Position numbers and translations under genes: made by a program. Below the pieces are notes generated by a model. The model searched no databases, had not been told where the DNA came from, and was given only the letters and a program-made list of their open reading frames with translations. 39,159 nt of DNA, taken from positions 1-39,159 of the forward strand of contig NZ_JAGQEG010000053.1 in assembly GCF_018305005.1 (NCBI RefSeq). Reading direction: 5' to 3'. Source of the DNA: Collimonas silvisoli. Its GTDB lineage: Bacteria > Pseudomonadota > Gammaproteobacteria > Burkholderiales > Burkholderiaceae_D. Within the stretch, counting starts at the first letter, position 1. The number at the start of each line of letters is the position of its first letter. Below are positions 22,961 to 31,143 of this stretch, piece by piece.

Positions 22961-23734
22961 ATGATTACTCAAAGCCGGCTGCGCGGTTACCGCAAAAAAC
23001 TTGCCATGTTGCTGGCTATCTTGTTGATTTTCTTGCTGTGGCAAGTCGCAGCCTGGTCGTTGCCCGATTTCCTGATGCCGGGCGTGCTGCCGGTGCTGGG
23101 GCGTTTGTGGCAAGAAGCGCTGACACCGGAATTCCGCACCGCCTTGTGGGGCAGCCTGACCCGGCTCGGCGGCGGGTATGCGGCGGCGATGCTGTTCGGC
23201 ATCGGCTTCGGCCTGATCGGCGCGGTCCTGTTTTTCTTCCGTGAAGTGCTGAAGTCGGCCATCATCATCCTGCAATCGATCCCGTCGATTGCCTGGGTGC
23301 CGCTGTTCCTGATACTGATGGGTTTCGGCAATCTGCCGATCATGGTGGTGGTGGCGCTGGCGGCTTTTTTTCCAGCCGCTTTAAGCGTGATGAACGCTAC
23401 TGAAAGCGTGCAGCAAGTGCATGTCTCGGCGGCGCGGGTGATGGGCGCGACGCGTTGGGATATGCTGAAACGGGTGTATCTGCCAGCCGTCATGCCGGAA
23501 CTGATTACCGGCGCTCAACTGGCGTTCGGCAATGCCTGGCGCGCCTTGATTTCGGCGGAAATGCTGATTGGCTTTGGCAAGGGACTGGGACGAACCCTGG
23601 CCTACGCAGGCGAAACCGCCGACATGATCGGCGTGATGACCAACATCCTCGCCATTGCGATTCTGGCGGCGCTGATCGATCAGCTGATTCTGGAAAATCT
23701 GAAGCATAGGGTGCTGCGCTATCAGTACGTCTGA
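22961..23734 (+). CDS. ABC transporter permease, NitT/TauT (SsuC/TauC) type
   Basis: Inner-membrane permease, 257 residues with six predicted segments. The EAA loop that docks the ATPase is seen in VSAARVMGATRWDMLKRVY with PAVMPELITG. The preceding SIPSIAWVPLFLILMGFGN is the usual family block. It follows the binding protein by 63 bases and precedes the second binding protein by 12. Confidence 0.93.
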   Translation: MITQSRLRGYRKKLAMLLAILLIFLLWQVAAWSLPDFLMPGVLPVLGRLWQEALTPEFRTALWGSLTRLGGGYAAAMLFGIGFGLIGAVLFFFREVLKSAIIILQSIPSIAWVPLFLILMGFGNLPIMVVVALAAFFPAALSVMNATESVQQVHVSAARVMGATRWDMLKRVYLPAVMPELITGAQLAFGNAWRALISAEMLIGFGKGLGRTLAYAGETADMIGVMTNILAIAILAALIDQLILENLKHRVLRYQYV

Positions 23735-23746
23735 GCGTCTGACGCC

Positions 23747-24571
23747 ATGAACATGAAGCGGCGTTCATTCGTCCTCCGATCTGCGCTATTGCTGCTGGCT
23801 TGCACGCTGCAGGTCAGCGCTTGGGCGGCCAGTTTGCAACAGATCAAACAACGCGGCCAATTGATCGTCGGCGTCAGCTACGTCATTCCACCACATGTTG
23901 CAGGCGCAAAATATCGCACTGCCGACGGTTTCGCCGACACGGTTGCCGAGGACCTGGCGCAGCGCTTGGGCGTCAAGCTGCTTACGGTAAAAGCGACGCC
24001 GCAGAATCGGCAGCAGTTGCTGGCGCAAGGCAAGGTCGATCTGCTGCTGTTGAATCTGACGCGGGCCGATGCCGACACACTCGGCTCCAACGTAAGACTG
24101 CTGCCGACTAGGTATCAGGCGCGCGCCAAACTGATCATGCGCAGCGATACCGATATCAAACGTCTGGCGCAATTGCGCGGCCGCAGCATTTGCGTGGCGC
24201 AAGGCGGAGCTTATGCCGGCAGCGTGGCAGCCAGCTATGGCGCCCTTGAAAAAACATATGAAGCCCCGGCCGACGTATTGCTGGCGCTCAGAACCGGGGT
24301 TTGCGACGCTGCCGTGCAGGATGACGCCGTCTTGAACGGCATGCTTGATTTTCCCGAATGGAAGAAGTTTTCAGCCAGCTTGCCGCTGAATGGCAGCCTG
24401 GCCACACTGAGCTTCGCGCTAAGGTCGGCAGACACCGAACTCGGCGCCTATCTGCAACAGCTGAGCAAGACCTGGGATAGCAACGGCTACTGGGCCGGCA
24501 TGCAAAAAAAATGGATCAGCAATGTCGCTTTCGAGGTCTATTTGGACCAGAACGTGCCCGACTGCCACTGA
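23747..24571 (+). CDS. extracellular solute-binding protein, family 3 (amino-acid type)
   Basis: 274 residues with a Sec signal peptide (MNMKRRSFVLRSALLLLACT, cleaved near AWA-ASL). The family 3 fold is recognisable: QIKQRGQLIVGVSYVIPPHV, the DTVAEDLAQRLGVKLLTVKA block, NRQQLLAQGKVDLLLLNLTR, a central RSICVAQGGAYAGSVAASYG (numbered near 145-165), and GVCDAAVQDDAVL. It belongs to a different family from the NitT/TauT binding protein in the same operon, and no polar-amino-acid permease is linked. It may sense or deliver a related solute, or act with a transporter elsewhere. Confidence 0.85.
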   Translation: MNMKRRSFVLRSALLLLACTLQVSAWAASLQQIKQRGQLIVGVSYVIPPHVAGAKYRTADGFADTVAEDLAQRLGVKLLTVKATPQNRQQLLAQGKVDLLLLNLTRADADTLGSNVRLLPTRYQARAKLIMRSDTDIKRLAQLRGRSICVAQGGAYAGSVAASYGALEKTYEAPADVLLALRTGVCDAAVQDDAVLNGMLDFPEWKKFSASLPLNGSLATLSFALRSADTELGAYLQQLSKTWDSNGYWAGMQKKWISNVAFEVYLDQNVPDCH

Positions 24572-24838
24572 CGGCGGTTGGCGGCCGAGTTGGCAGCTTA
24601 CCTTTGCTACGCCCAACTAATTTATTTGTTTCCCTCTGCGCCGGATAGTAACTAAAATCCAAGTTGGAACGCGTCGTTTTGCCATCGAATCTACGGGGAA
24701 GCCGTCGCATAAAAGAATTTAATGTGGCGGCGTCCCTGCTAGGATGCGATCTGCAAGAGACTTCCCGGTACGCACGCCAGACGATGGGTGCCGATATTAA
24801 AAAAACACTATTATTAAAGACAGACGAAAGGAAAAGCC

Positions 24839-25966
24839 ATGTACGCACGGACCAAACTTATGATGGTTATGTTGGCTGCATTCCCAGCGCTCGCAATGGC
24901 GCAGGAGACACAGGTAGTAAAGATCGGTTTTAGCAGCCCGCTGACTGGCGCTCAGGCATCCGCAGGTAAAGACAACCAGGGCGGCCTGACGATGGCAATT
25001 GATGCGTTAAATGCCAAGGGTATGGTAATTGGCGGCAAAAAGATCAAGTTTGAAGCCGTGATGGAAGATGATCAGGCTGATCCTAAGTCGGGTGTCTCGG
25101 TGGCGCAAAAGCTGGTCGACATGGGCGTCAAGGCGATTGTCGGCCCATACAACTCCGGCGTGACGATCCCTGCTTCGCGCATCTACAACGACGCCGGCAT
25201 CGTGATGGGCACCGTGGCTTCCAATCCAAAAGTGACTATGCAAGGCTTTCCCTATGTGTTCCGGGTAGCTGCCAGCGATAGCCAGCTGGGCGGCAAGATG
25301 GCGCTGTACGCAGCCAAGGAATTGAAGGTCAAGAAGGTTGCGATTATCGATGACCGCACCGCCTACGGCCAAGGCCTGGCAGAGGAATTCGCCAAGGTTG
25401 CAAAAGCCAATGGCATGCAAGTTGTCGGTACCGAATTTACCAATGACAAGGCAACCGACTTCAACGGCATCCTGACCAACATCAAGTCAAAAAAACCTGA
25501 TGCGATTTTCTACGGCGGCTATTCGCCACAGGGCGGCCCGATGACACGCCAGATGAAACAGCTTGGCTTGAATACCTTGCTGCTGGGCGGCGATGGCATT
25601 TGCGCACCGGAAATGGGGCGTCTCGGCGGCGATGCGATTACCGATCAAGTATATTGCACGCAAGGCGGCGCCATGCTGGACAAGCTGGCGTCCGGGAAAG
25701 CTTTCGCAGCGGATTATCAAAAGCGTTTCAATCGTCCTGCCGAAACCTATGCGGCATCGTTCTACGACGGCATGATGCTGATCGCGCAAGCGATGAAAGA
25801 AGCCAATTCGGTAGAGCCTAAGCAATACATATCGGCACTCGAAAAAATTCATTACAAGGGCGTGGCCGGTTCTTACGAGTTTGACGCCAAGCACGATCTG
25901 AAGCAATCGCCGGTGACGGTGTACCGCTTCAAGGGCGGTGCGCCGGAAGCGCTGACCAGCTACTAA
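24839..25966 (+). CDS. branched-chain amino-acid-type ABC substrate-binding protein (LivJ/LivK-like)
   Basis: Periplasmic leucine/isoleucine/valine-binding-protein family member, 375 residues. Signal peptide MYARTKLMMVMLAAFPALAM (cleaved before QETQ). Family blocks: VKIGFSSPLTGAQASAGKDN, KFEAVMEDDQADPKSGVSVA, IVGPYNSGVTIPASRIYNDA, KKVAIIDDRTAYGQGLAEEF, and DAIFYGGYSPQGGPM. AAAGGA lies eight bases before the ATG. It stands alone, closed by its own terminator; no Liv permease or ATPase is in the window. The real ligand may be another amino acid, and the hydroxyproline cassette next door makes an imino acid possible (inference). Confidence 0.92.
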   Translation: MYARTKLMMVMLAAFPALAMAQETQVVKIGFSSPLTGAQASAGKDNQGGLTMAIDALNAKGMVIGGKKIKFEAVMEDDQADPKSGVSVAQKLVDMGVKAIVGPYNSGVTIPASRIYNDAGIVMGTVASNPKVTMQGFPYVFRVAASDSQLGGKMALYAAKELKVKKVAIIDDRTAYGQGLAEEFAKVAKANGMQVVGTEFTNDKATDFNGILTNIKSKKPDAIFYGGYSPQGGPMTRQMKQLGLNTLLLGGDGICAPEMGRLGGDAITDQVYCTQGGAMLDKLASGKAFAADYQKRFNRPAETYAASFYDGMMLIAQAMKEANSVEPKQYISALEKIHYKGVAGSYEFDAKHDLKQSPVTVYRFKGGAPEALTSY

Positions 25967-25993
25967 GACCAAGCAGCAGCGCTTGGTCTTTTA
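25965..25993 (+). terminator. Rho-independent terminator after the LivK-like gene
   Basis: AAGACCAAGC / GCTTGGTCTT perfect 10-bp stem, loop AGCAGC, then TTA. It includes the last bases of the stop codon. Confidence 0.75.
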
Positions 25994-26031
25994 TCGGCCT
26001 TGCAGGCTGCAAACGTGTCACAGAAGTAAAT

Positions 26032-26062
26032 CAGGCGGGGGGCGCTACGCGCTTTCCGCCTG
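26032..26062 (+). promoter_or_regulatory. 31-base hairpin in the leader of the hydroxyproline cassette
   Basis: CAGGCGGGGGGCGC (26032-26045) pairs over 14 positions with GCGCTTTCCGCCTG (26049-26062) around a TAC loop; three of the pairs are consecutive G-U wobbles, which pair only in plus-strand RNA. It lies 51 bases before the dehydratase start. Confidence 0.5.
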
Positions 26063-26113
26063 CCGTCAACATGCAGCTTGATAATACTCCTGGCTCCCTC
26101 ATACAAAATTCCC

Positions 26114-27124
26114 ATGCTAAGTTACACACGAACCATACATACGGTAGATGCGCATACCGGCGGCGAACCGTTGCGTATCGTGATTTCCGGTTTGCCGCCG
26201 GTGCCGGGCAAGACCATTCTTGAGCGCCGCAGCTGGCTCAAAGAGCAGCGCGACGACCTGCGCCGGTTCCTGATGAACGAGCCGCGCGGCCATGCCGACA
26301 TGTACGGCGCGTATCTGCTGCCGCCGGTCACGCCGGCCGCCGATTTCGGCGTGATCTTCATTCATAACGAAGGTTATAGCGACATGTGCGGCCACGGCAT
26401 CATCGCACTCGGCAAAGTGCTGGTGGAGCTCAATCATGTAGAACGCACCATGCCGCTGACGCGCATCGGCTTTGATACTCCGGCCGGCTTCATCGACGCC
26501 CAGGTCGAATGGGATGGCAAGCGCGCCGGCGCCGTCACTTTCCGCAATGTGCCGGCGTTTATCTACCAGCGCGATGTCGAAGTCGAGACGCCGAGTTTCG
26601 GCAAGGTGATTGGCGACATCGTTTTCGGCGGCGCTTTTTATTACTACATGAACGCCGACCAGGCCGGGCTCAAGATCAAGCCGGAGCAGGTGCGCAGCTT
26701 GATACAGCTAGGCGCGGAAACCAAGCAGGCAGTCAAAGACAAAGTAAAAATCCGGCATCCGCTGGAGCCTGACCTGGATACCTTGTACGGCACCATCATC
26801 GACGGCGCGCCGAATGACGCCAAGGCCGATCAAGCCAACGTCTGCATCTTTGCCGACCGCGAAGTAGACCGTTCGCCGACCGGCACCGGCACCTCCGGCC
26901 GCGCCGCACAATTGTTCCTGCGCCAGAAACTGGCCATGAATCAGGTGCTGGTGAATGAAAGCATCGTCGGCAGCTGTTTCCGGGTGCGGGTGATCGGGAC
27001 CACCAAGGTCGGCGAGTTCGACGCGGTGCATACCGAAGTGACCGGCAACGCCCACATCATGGGTTTCAATCAGTGGGTGCTGGAAGACAGCGATCCGTTC
27101 CCGCAAGGTTTTTTCTTGCGCTGA
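26114..27124 (+). CDS. trans-3-hydroxy-L-proline dehydratase (proline racemase superfamily, Cys/Thr type)
   Basis: Cytoplasmic enzyme that dehydrates trans-3-hydroxy-L-proline to delta1-pyrroline-2-carboxylate. 336 residues, proline racemase fold. The first catalytic position is Cys92 in SDMCGHGI. The second position, Cys in racemases and 4-hydroxyproline epimerases, is Thr256 here in DRSPTGTGTSGR, the signature of the dehydratase group. Other family blocks: IHTVDAHTGGEPLRIV and IPHRVGSCFRVRV-like (VNESIVGSCFRVRVIG). ATG 26114 gives the usual family N-terminus (MLSYTRTIHTVDAHTGGEP). The next gene reduces the expected product, which strongly supports the assignment. Confidence 0.9.
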   Translation: MLSYTRTIHTVDAHTGGEPLRIVISGLPPVPGKTILERRSWLKEQRDDLRRFLMNEPRGHADMYGAYLLPPVTPAADFGVIFIHNEGYSDMCGHGIIALGKVLVELNHVERTMPLTRIGFDTPAGFIDAQVEWDGKRAGAVTFRNVPAFIYQRDVEVETPSFGKVIGDIVFGGAFYYYMNADQAGLKIKPEQVRSLIQLGAETKQAVKDKVKIRHPLEPDLDTLYGTIIDGAPNDAKADQANVCIFADREVDRSPTGTGTSGRAAQLFLRQKLAMNQVLVNESIVGSCFRVRVIGTTKVGEFDAVHTEVTGNAHIMGFNQWVLEDSDPFPQGFFLR

Positions 27125-27148
27125 TCTATTTCCAGTGACGAAGACGAC

Positions 27149-28075
27149 ATGCAAATTCTCGACGCCGAAAGCACCGCAGCCGCCTTGCCTTATGCCGAAC
27201 TGGTGCCGGCACTGGTAAAAGTCGCGCAGCAACTGCGCGAAGGCAAGATCAACGCGCCCGAGCGCATGGTGGTAGAAATCGACCAGGCCAGCGTGCTGTT
27301 ATGCATGCCTGCGGTGGCTGCCGATATCGGCATGACCAAGCTGATCACCGTGCATGCCAACAACGCCCAGCATCAATTGCCAGCGATCCAGGGCGAAGTG
27401 GTGGTGTTCGATGCCGCCAGCGGCCGCCGCCTGGCGCTGTTGCACGGTCCCACCGTTACCGCGCGGCGGACAGCCGCGGTAACTCTGCTCGGCATTGAAG
27501 CGCTGTTGCCAGTCAAGCCAAAATCCGCGCTATTGATCGGCACCGGAGTTCAGGCCATCGCCCATGCCGACGGCTTGGTCGAATATTTCGGCGTCAATGA
27601 ATTTTGGGTAGCCGCCCGCGATCTGCCAAAGACCCAGGCATTTTGCGATGCCTTGCAACTGCGTCATCCGCAGATTGTGATCAAGCCTCTGGCCGCCGCC
27701 GCGCTGGCCGCCGATTTGCCGCACACCGATGTGATGATTGCCTTGACTACCTCGCGCGCGGCTGTGATTCCAGCCCATATCGCCGCGACCACGCTGGCGA
27801 TCGGCGTCGGCGCGTTCAAACCGGATATGGTGGAATTCCCGGCTGAGCTGTTGCACAGCCGCACCATAGTGGTCGACTGCCTGGCGGGCGCCAAGCATGA
27901 AGCCGGCGATTTGCTGCAAGCGCAGATCGACTGGAGCAAAGTGCGTGAATTGCCTGATGTGCTGGCGCATGGTTTTGTCCAGCAGGCGCTGTTGCCGGTC
28001 TATAAAACCGTCGGCCAGGCCGCCTGGGATCTGGCCGCTGCGCGCGTCGCGATTGCATCGCTTGGGCTTGCATGA
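27149..28075 (+). CDS. lhpI: delta1-pyrroline-2-carboxylate reductase, ornithine cyclodeaminase/mu-crystallin family
   Basis: NAD(P)H-dependent reductase of 308 residues that would convert delta1-pyrroline-2-carboxylate to L-proline, completing trans-3-hydroxyproline use. The family core is clear: INAPERMVVEIDQASVLLCM, GMTKLITVHANNAQHQLPAI, GPTVTARRTAAVTLLGIEAL, then the dinucleotide-binding LLIGTGVQAIAHADGL, and TTSRAAVIP with GVGAFKPDM. Ornithine cyclodeaminase and alanine dehydrogenase share this fold; the neighbour decides for the reductase. It lies 24 bases after the dehydratase and 10 before a GNAT gene. Confidence 0.85.
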   Translation: MQILDAESTAAALPYAELVPALVKVAQQLREGKINAPERMVVEIDQASVLLCMPAVAADIGMTKLITVHANNAQHQLPAIQGEVVVFDAASGRRLALLHGPTVTARRTAAVTLLGIEALLPVKPKSALLIGTGVQAIAHADGLVEYFGVNEFWVAARDLPKTQAFCDALQLRHPQIVIKPLAAAALAADLPHTDVMIALTTSRAAVIPAHIAATTLAIGVGAFKPDMVEFPAELLHSRTIVVDCLAGAKHEAGDLLQAQIDWSKVRELPDVLAHGFVQQALLPVYKTVGQAAWDLAAARVAIASLGLA

Positions 28076-28085
28076 GGGAAGCAAC

Positions 28086-28580
28086 GTGATTCGCAAAGCA
28101 GTAGAAGCCGATTGCATGAGCCTGACCGCGCTGTCGATCCAGGTCTGGCTGCACACCTATGCCACCGAAGGCGTCAGCGATGATCTGGCGCGCGAGGCGC
28201 TGTCGACTTTCACTCCCGGCTATTTCCACAGCATCATCGCCGATCCGGATTACCGCTTGTTTGTGAAAGTGGATGGCGCCAATCTGCTCGGTTACATCCT
28301 GCTCGATCTGGATTCGCGCTGTGCCGAAGAAAACTACGGCGGAGTCGAGGTCGACACGCTATACGTGCAGGAGCATTTCCATGGCCGCGGCATCGGCAGC
28401 GCGCTGCTGGATCACGCGATCGACAACGCAGGCAACAGACTTTGGCTCACGGCCTGGGCCGGCAATGCACGGGCGCTGGCCTTTTATGGCAGCTATGGCT
28501 TCGTCGACATCGGCACCGCCTGGCACGAATTTGAAGAGCAGAAATACGAGAACCGGATACTTGCTTTTCGAAGAGGATGA
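28086..28580 (+). CDS. GNAT-family N-acetyltransferase
   Basis: 164-residue acyl-CoA-dependent acetyltransferase of unknown substrate. Start GTG 28086 follows GAGGGA at good spacing. Motif A is visible as VDTLYVQEHFHGRGIGSALL (acetyl-CoA pyrophosphate loop RGIG), followed by motif B WLTAWAGNARALAFYGSYGF. It is the third gene of the hydroxyproline cassette, 10 bases after the reductase, so co-transcription is likely. A role in acetylating the imino acid or a toxic analogue is possible but unsupported. Confidence 0.85.
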   Translation: MIRKAVEADCMSLTALSIQVWLHTYATEGVSDDLAREALSTFTPGYFHSIIADPDYRLFVKVDGANLLGYILLDLDSRCAEENYGGVEVDTLYVQEHFHGRGIGSALLDHAIDNAGNRLWLTAWAGNARALAFYGSYGFVDIGTAWHEFEEQKYENRILAFRRG

Positions 28581-28611
28581 ATCCGGCGCTGCTCTGGCAG
28601 CGCCAGATTCA
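28578..28611. terminator. hairpin between convergent GNAT and rhodanese genes
   Basis: TGAATC-c-GGCGCTGC / GCAGCGCC-a-GATTCA stem (14 pairs, one mismatch) with loop TCTG. It includes the GNAT stop codon. No T-run, so termination efficiency is uncertain; position between convergent genes suits a bidirectional end. Confidence 0.5.
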
Positions 28612-28634
28612 CGCGCATAAATTTAAAGGCCGTC

Positions 28635-29099
28635 TCAAGCCCCCAGCCAAGGCAAACCAGCCTTGCACCAGCCATTGACGTTCTTGCGGTGGCCATTATT
28701 GTCTTTATCGCCTTCAAAACCTTCCAGGATATTGAAGCAATTGCTGTAGCCGTTTTCGGTGGCCAGTTTGGCTGCGTGTTGCGAGCGCACCCCGGAACGG
28801 CACAGAAACAGCAGCGGCGTTCCCTTTTCTGCAATCTGCGCCAGTTGCGCCAGGAAATCGGGATTCTGCACGCCGCCGGGATATTGCGACCATTGCACCG
28901 CCGCGTGCTGCGGCTCGCGAATCGCCACCCGGCCGACCCAGTCGCGTTCGGCGTTGGTGCGCACATCCACCAGAATCGCGGCGACATCTGCCTCCAATAA
29001 AGAGAATGCCTCATTAGGGGTCACCGCGCCGGCATAGGGAAGATGATCATTTTGACCGCGTTGTCTGGCAGTGGTCAGGATTTCGTTGCTGGTGGTCAT
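28635..29099 (-). CDS. rhodanese-like domain protein
   Basis: Single rhodanese domain of 154 residues; such proteins carry sulfur as a persulfide on the active-site Cys. The active loop is LLFLCRSGVRSQHAAKLA, with Cys in CRSGVRS. Other blocks: AILVDVRTNAERDWVGRVA at the CH2A-like start and YSNCFNILEGFEGDKD near the end. A C-terminal GWCKAGLPW is a conserved tail in betaproteobacterial members. No signal peptide, so cytoplasmic. Transcribed divergently from glnA; its promoter shares the 424-base gap with the NtrC sites. Confidence 0.9.
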   Translation of the reverse strand: MTTSNEILTTARQRGQNDHLPYAGAVTPNEAFSLLEADVAAILVDVRTNAERDWVGRVAIREPQHAAVQWSQYPGGVQNPDFLAQLAQIAEKGTPLLFLCRSGVRSQHAAKLATENGYSNCFNILEGFEGDKDNNGHRKNVNGWCKAGLPWLGA

Positions 29100-29153
29100 G
29101 GTGTTTCTCCTAAAATGATGTTTTTTGCTTTGATGCTTTGCTGGATATTCAAT

Positions 29154-29170
29154 TGCACCAATATAGTGCC
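29154..29170. promoter_or_regulatory. NtrC-binding site 1 upstream of glnA
   Basis: TGCACC-AATAT-AGTGCC, close to the NtrC consensus TGCACC-N5-GGTGCA. About 190 bases upstream of the sigma-54 promoter. Confidence 0.7.
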
Positions 29171-29193
29171 AATTTGTGGCTTATTTAAGCTTG

Positions 29194-29210
29194 CGCACGA
29201 AAATGGTGCT
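29194..29210. promoter_or_regulatory. NtrC-binding site 2 upstream of glnA
   Basis: CGCACG-AAAAT-GGTGCT; the right half-site is nearly perfect. Centre 40 bases from site 1. Confidence 0.6.
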
Positions 29211-29222
29211 TATATTTTTCGC

Positions 29223-29239
29223 TGCACCGATCTGGTGAT
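29223..29239. promoter_or_regulatory. NtrC-binding site 3 upstream of glnA
   Basis: TGCACC-GATCT-GGTGAT; left half perfect. Centre 29 bases from site 2 and about 110 upstream of the -24 element. Confidence 0.65.
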
Positions 29240-29342
29240 TGGTGATTGCTGTAATGGTAAAGCCAACACTGCAAACCGGTAACATAGCCTTCCACACTAG
29301 CTAATTACAAGGCCGAATAAGCATGCCTTGGCGAAAGGATGG

Positions 29343-29358
29343 TGGCATGGATTCTGCT
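29343..29358 (+). promoter_or_regulatory. sigma-54 promoter of glnA
   Basis: TGGCAT-GGATT-CTGCT, with GG and GC exactly 12 bases apart as required for RpoN. It lies 165 bases before the glnA ATG and downstream of three NtrC boxes, so nitrogen limitation would activate it through the NtrBC pair encoded downstream. Confidence 0.65.
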
Positions 29359-29523
29359 ATCATCCTGCACTGAGTTCTGGTCGTACTGAATTGCTGTCCG
29401 GTCATAGTTTGCTCAATACCTGTACATCATGATGTTACTGCGACGCGGAAAATTGCGTGCAACAGATCCTGAGCAGGTCGCACAATTTAAAATTGCAGTA
29501 CCTTTCATATTTAGGAGATTCAC

Positions 29524-30939
29524 ATGGCAATGACGGCCGCAGAAGTCTTGAAAATGGCAAAAGACAACGAAGTCAAATTCGTTGATTTTCGCTTCGCTGA
29601 CACCAAAGGCAAGGAACAGCACGTAACTGTCCCTGTCTCTCATTTCGATATCGATAAATTTGAGTCGGGTCACGCATTTGACGGTTCTTCTATTGCTGGA
29701 TGGAAGGGTATTGAAGCTTCCGACATGTTGTTGATGCCGGACCCAAACACCGCGAACATCGACCCGTTCATGGAAGAAACCACATTGTTCATGCAATGTG
29801 ACGTGATCGAGCCATCCGACGGCAAGGGCTACGACCGTGACCCACGTTCCATCGCCAAGCGCGCAGAAGCCTATCTGAAATCTTCCGGCCTGGGCGACAC
29901 CGCCTATTTCGGTCCGGAACCGGAATTCTTCATTTTCGACGACGTCCGCTGGGGCGCCGACATGTCGGGTTGCTTCGTCAAGATCGGTTCCGAAGAAGCA
30001 TCCTGGAGCACCGGCGCCAAGCTCGAAGGCGGCAATACCGGCCATCGTCCAACCGTCAAGGGCGGTTATTTCCCAGTGCCGCCGGTCGACAGCTTCCAAG
30101 ACATGCGTTCGGAAATGTGCCTGATCCTGGAATCGCTGGGCATCCCGGTTGAAGTGCATCACCACGAAGTGGCCGGCGCCGGTCAAAATGAAATCGGCAC
30201 CAAGTTCTCGACGCTGGTTGAGCGCGCCGACTGGACTCAGAACCTGAAATACGTGGTCTGGAACGTTGCCCACACCTACGGCAAGACTGCCACCTTCATG
30301 CCTAAGCCTATCGTTGGCGACAACGGTTCCGGCATGCACGTGCATCAATCGGTATGGAAAGACGGCCAGAACCTGTTCGCTGGCGACGGCTATGCCGGCC
30401 TGTCCGAATTCGCGCTGTTCTACATCGGCGGCATCATCAAGCACGCTAAAGCGCTGAACGCGATCACCAACCCAGGCACCAACTCCTACAAGCGTCTGGT
30501 TCCTGGCTACGAAGCACCGGTCAAGCTGGCTTATTCGGCGCGTAACCGCTCGGCTTCGATCCGCATTCCACACGTGGCTAATCCAAAGGGTCGCCGTATC
30601 GAAACCCGTTTCCCGGATCCGCTGGCTAACCCATACCTGTGCTTCGCAGCATTGCTGATGGCAGGTCTGGACGGCGTGCAAAACAAGATCCATCCGGGCG
30701 AAGCAGCATCGAAAGATCTGTACCATCTGCCGCCGGAAGAAGACAAACTGATTCCTACCGTTTGCGCTTCGCTGGAAGAAGCACTGGAAGCGCTCGACAA
30801 GGATCGCGAGTTCCTGACTCGTGGCGGCGTATTCAGCGACAGCATGATCGATGCCTATCTGGATCTGAAAATGCAGGAAGTACAACGCTTCCGCATGACG
30901 ACTCACCCGATCGAATTCGATATGTACTACTCGGTGTAA
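29524..30939 (+). CDS. glnA: glutamine synthetase, type I (GSI-beta)
   Basis: Cytoplasmic dodecameric enzyme that makes glutamine from glutamate, ammonia and ATP. 471 residues, the full GSI-beta length. The beta-grasp signature [20 protein letters not shown], the metal/ATP-binding region [20 protein letters not shown], the substrate-loop region [18 protein letters not shown] and the adenylylation loop [10 protein letters not shown] (Tyr target of GlnE) are present, so covalent control is expected. AGGAG eight bases before the ATG. Preceded by three NtrC boxes and a sigma-54 promoter; followed by a terminator, then DUF4124-ntrB-ntrC. Confidence 0.98.
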   Translation: MAMTAAEVLKMAKDNEVKFVDFRFADTKGKEQHVTVPVSHFDIDKFESGHAFDGSSIAGWKGIEASDMLLMPDPNTANIDPFMEETTLFMQCDVIEPSDGKGYDRDPRSIAKRAEAYLKSSGLGDTAYFGPEPEFFIFDDVRWGADMSGCFVKIGSEEASWSTGAKLEGGNTGHRPTVKGGYFPVPPVDSFQDMRSEMCLILESLGIPVEVHHHEVAGAGQNEIGTKFSTLVERADWTQNLKYVVWNVAHTYGKTATFMPKPIVGDNGSGMHVHQSVWKDGQNLFAGDGYAGLSEFALFYIGGIIKHAKALNAITNPGTNSYKRLVPGYEAPVKLAYSARNRSASIRIPHVANPKGRRIETRFPDPLANPYLCFAALLMAGLDGVQNKIHPGEAASKDLYHLPPEEDKLIPTVCASLEEALEALDKDREFLTRGGVFSDSMIDAYLDLKMQEVQRFRMTTHPIEFDMYYSV

Positions 30940-30961
30940 GTTAGTTCGCAAGTTTGAGCAT

Positions 30962-31030
30962 CCGGTCTTGCACAATGCAAGATCGGACGGCAAGATAAAG
31001 GACAGGGATCTCTCTGTCCTTTTGTCTTTT
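30962..31030 (+). terminator. double hairpin and terminator after glnA
   Basis: First hairpin CCGGTCTTGCA / TGCAAGATCGG (30962-30986, one G-T wobble, loop CAA). Second AAGGACAG / CTGTCCTT (30998-31021) followed by T-rich TTGTCTTTTTAAT, the actual terminator. Confidence 0.8.
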
Positions 31031-31043
31031 TAATACACTTGTT

Positions 31044-31072
31044 TTGTCCATCGGGATATCGCAAACTATATT
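31044..31072 (+). promoter_or_regulatory. probable sigma-70 promoter of the DUF4124-ntrB-ntrC genes
   Basis: TTGTCC (31044-31049), a 17-base spacer, TATATT (31067-31072). A second possibility closer to the gene is TTGACA (31102-31107) with TTGAAT (31124-31129). Confidence 0.5.
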
Positions 31073-31143
31073 GTGCAGGATGGTTTGTCATTGCATGTTT
31101 CTTGACATAAACTAGCGTCTCGATTGAATTGCGAAGAAAGTCT

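Noticed and set aside
29413-30993. Open frame of 526 codons opposite glnA
   Set aside because: Antisense shadow of a fully conserved glutamine synthetase, extending through its terminator and leader.
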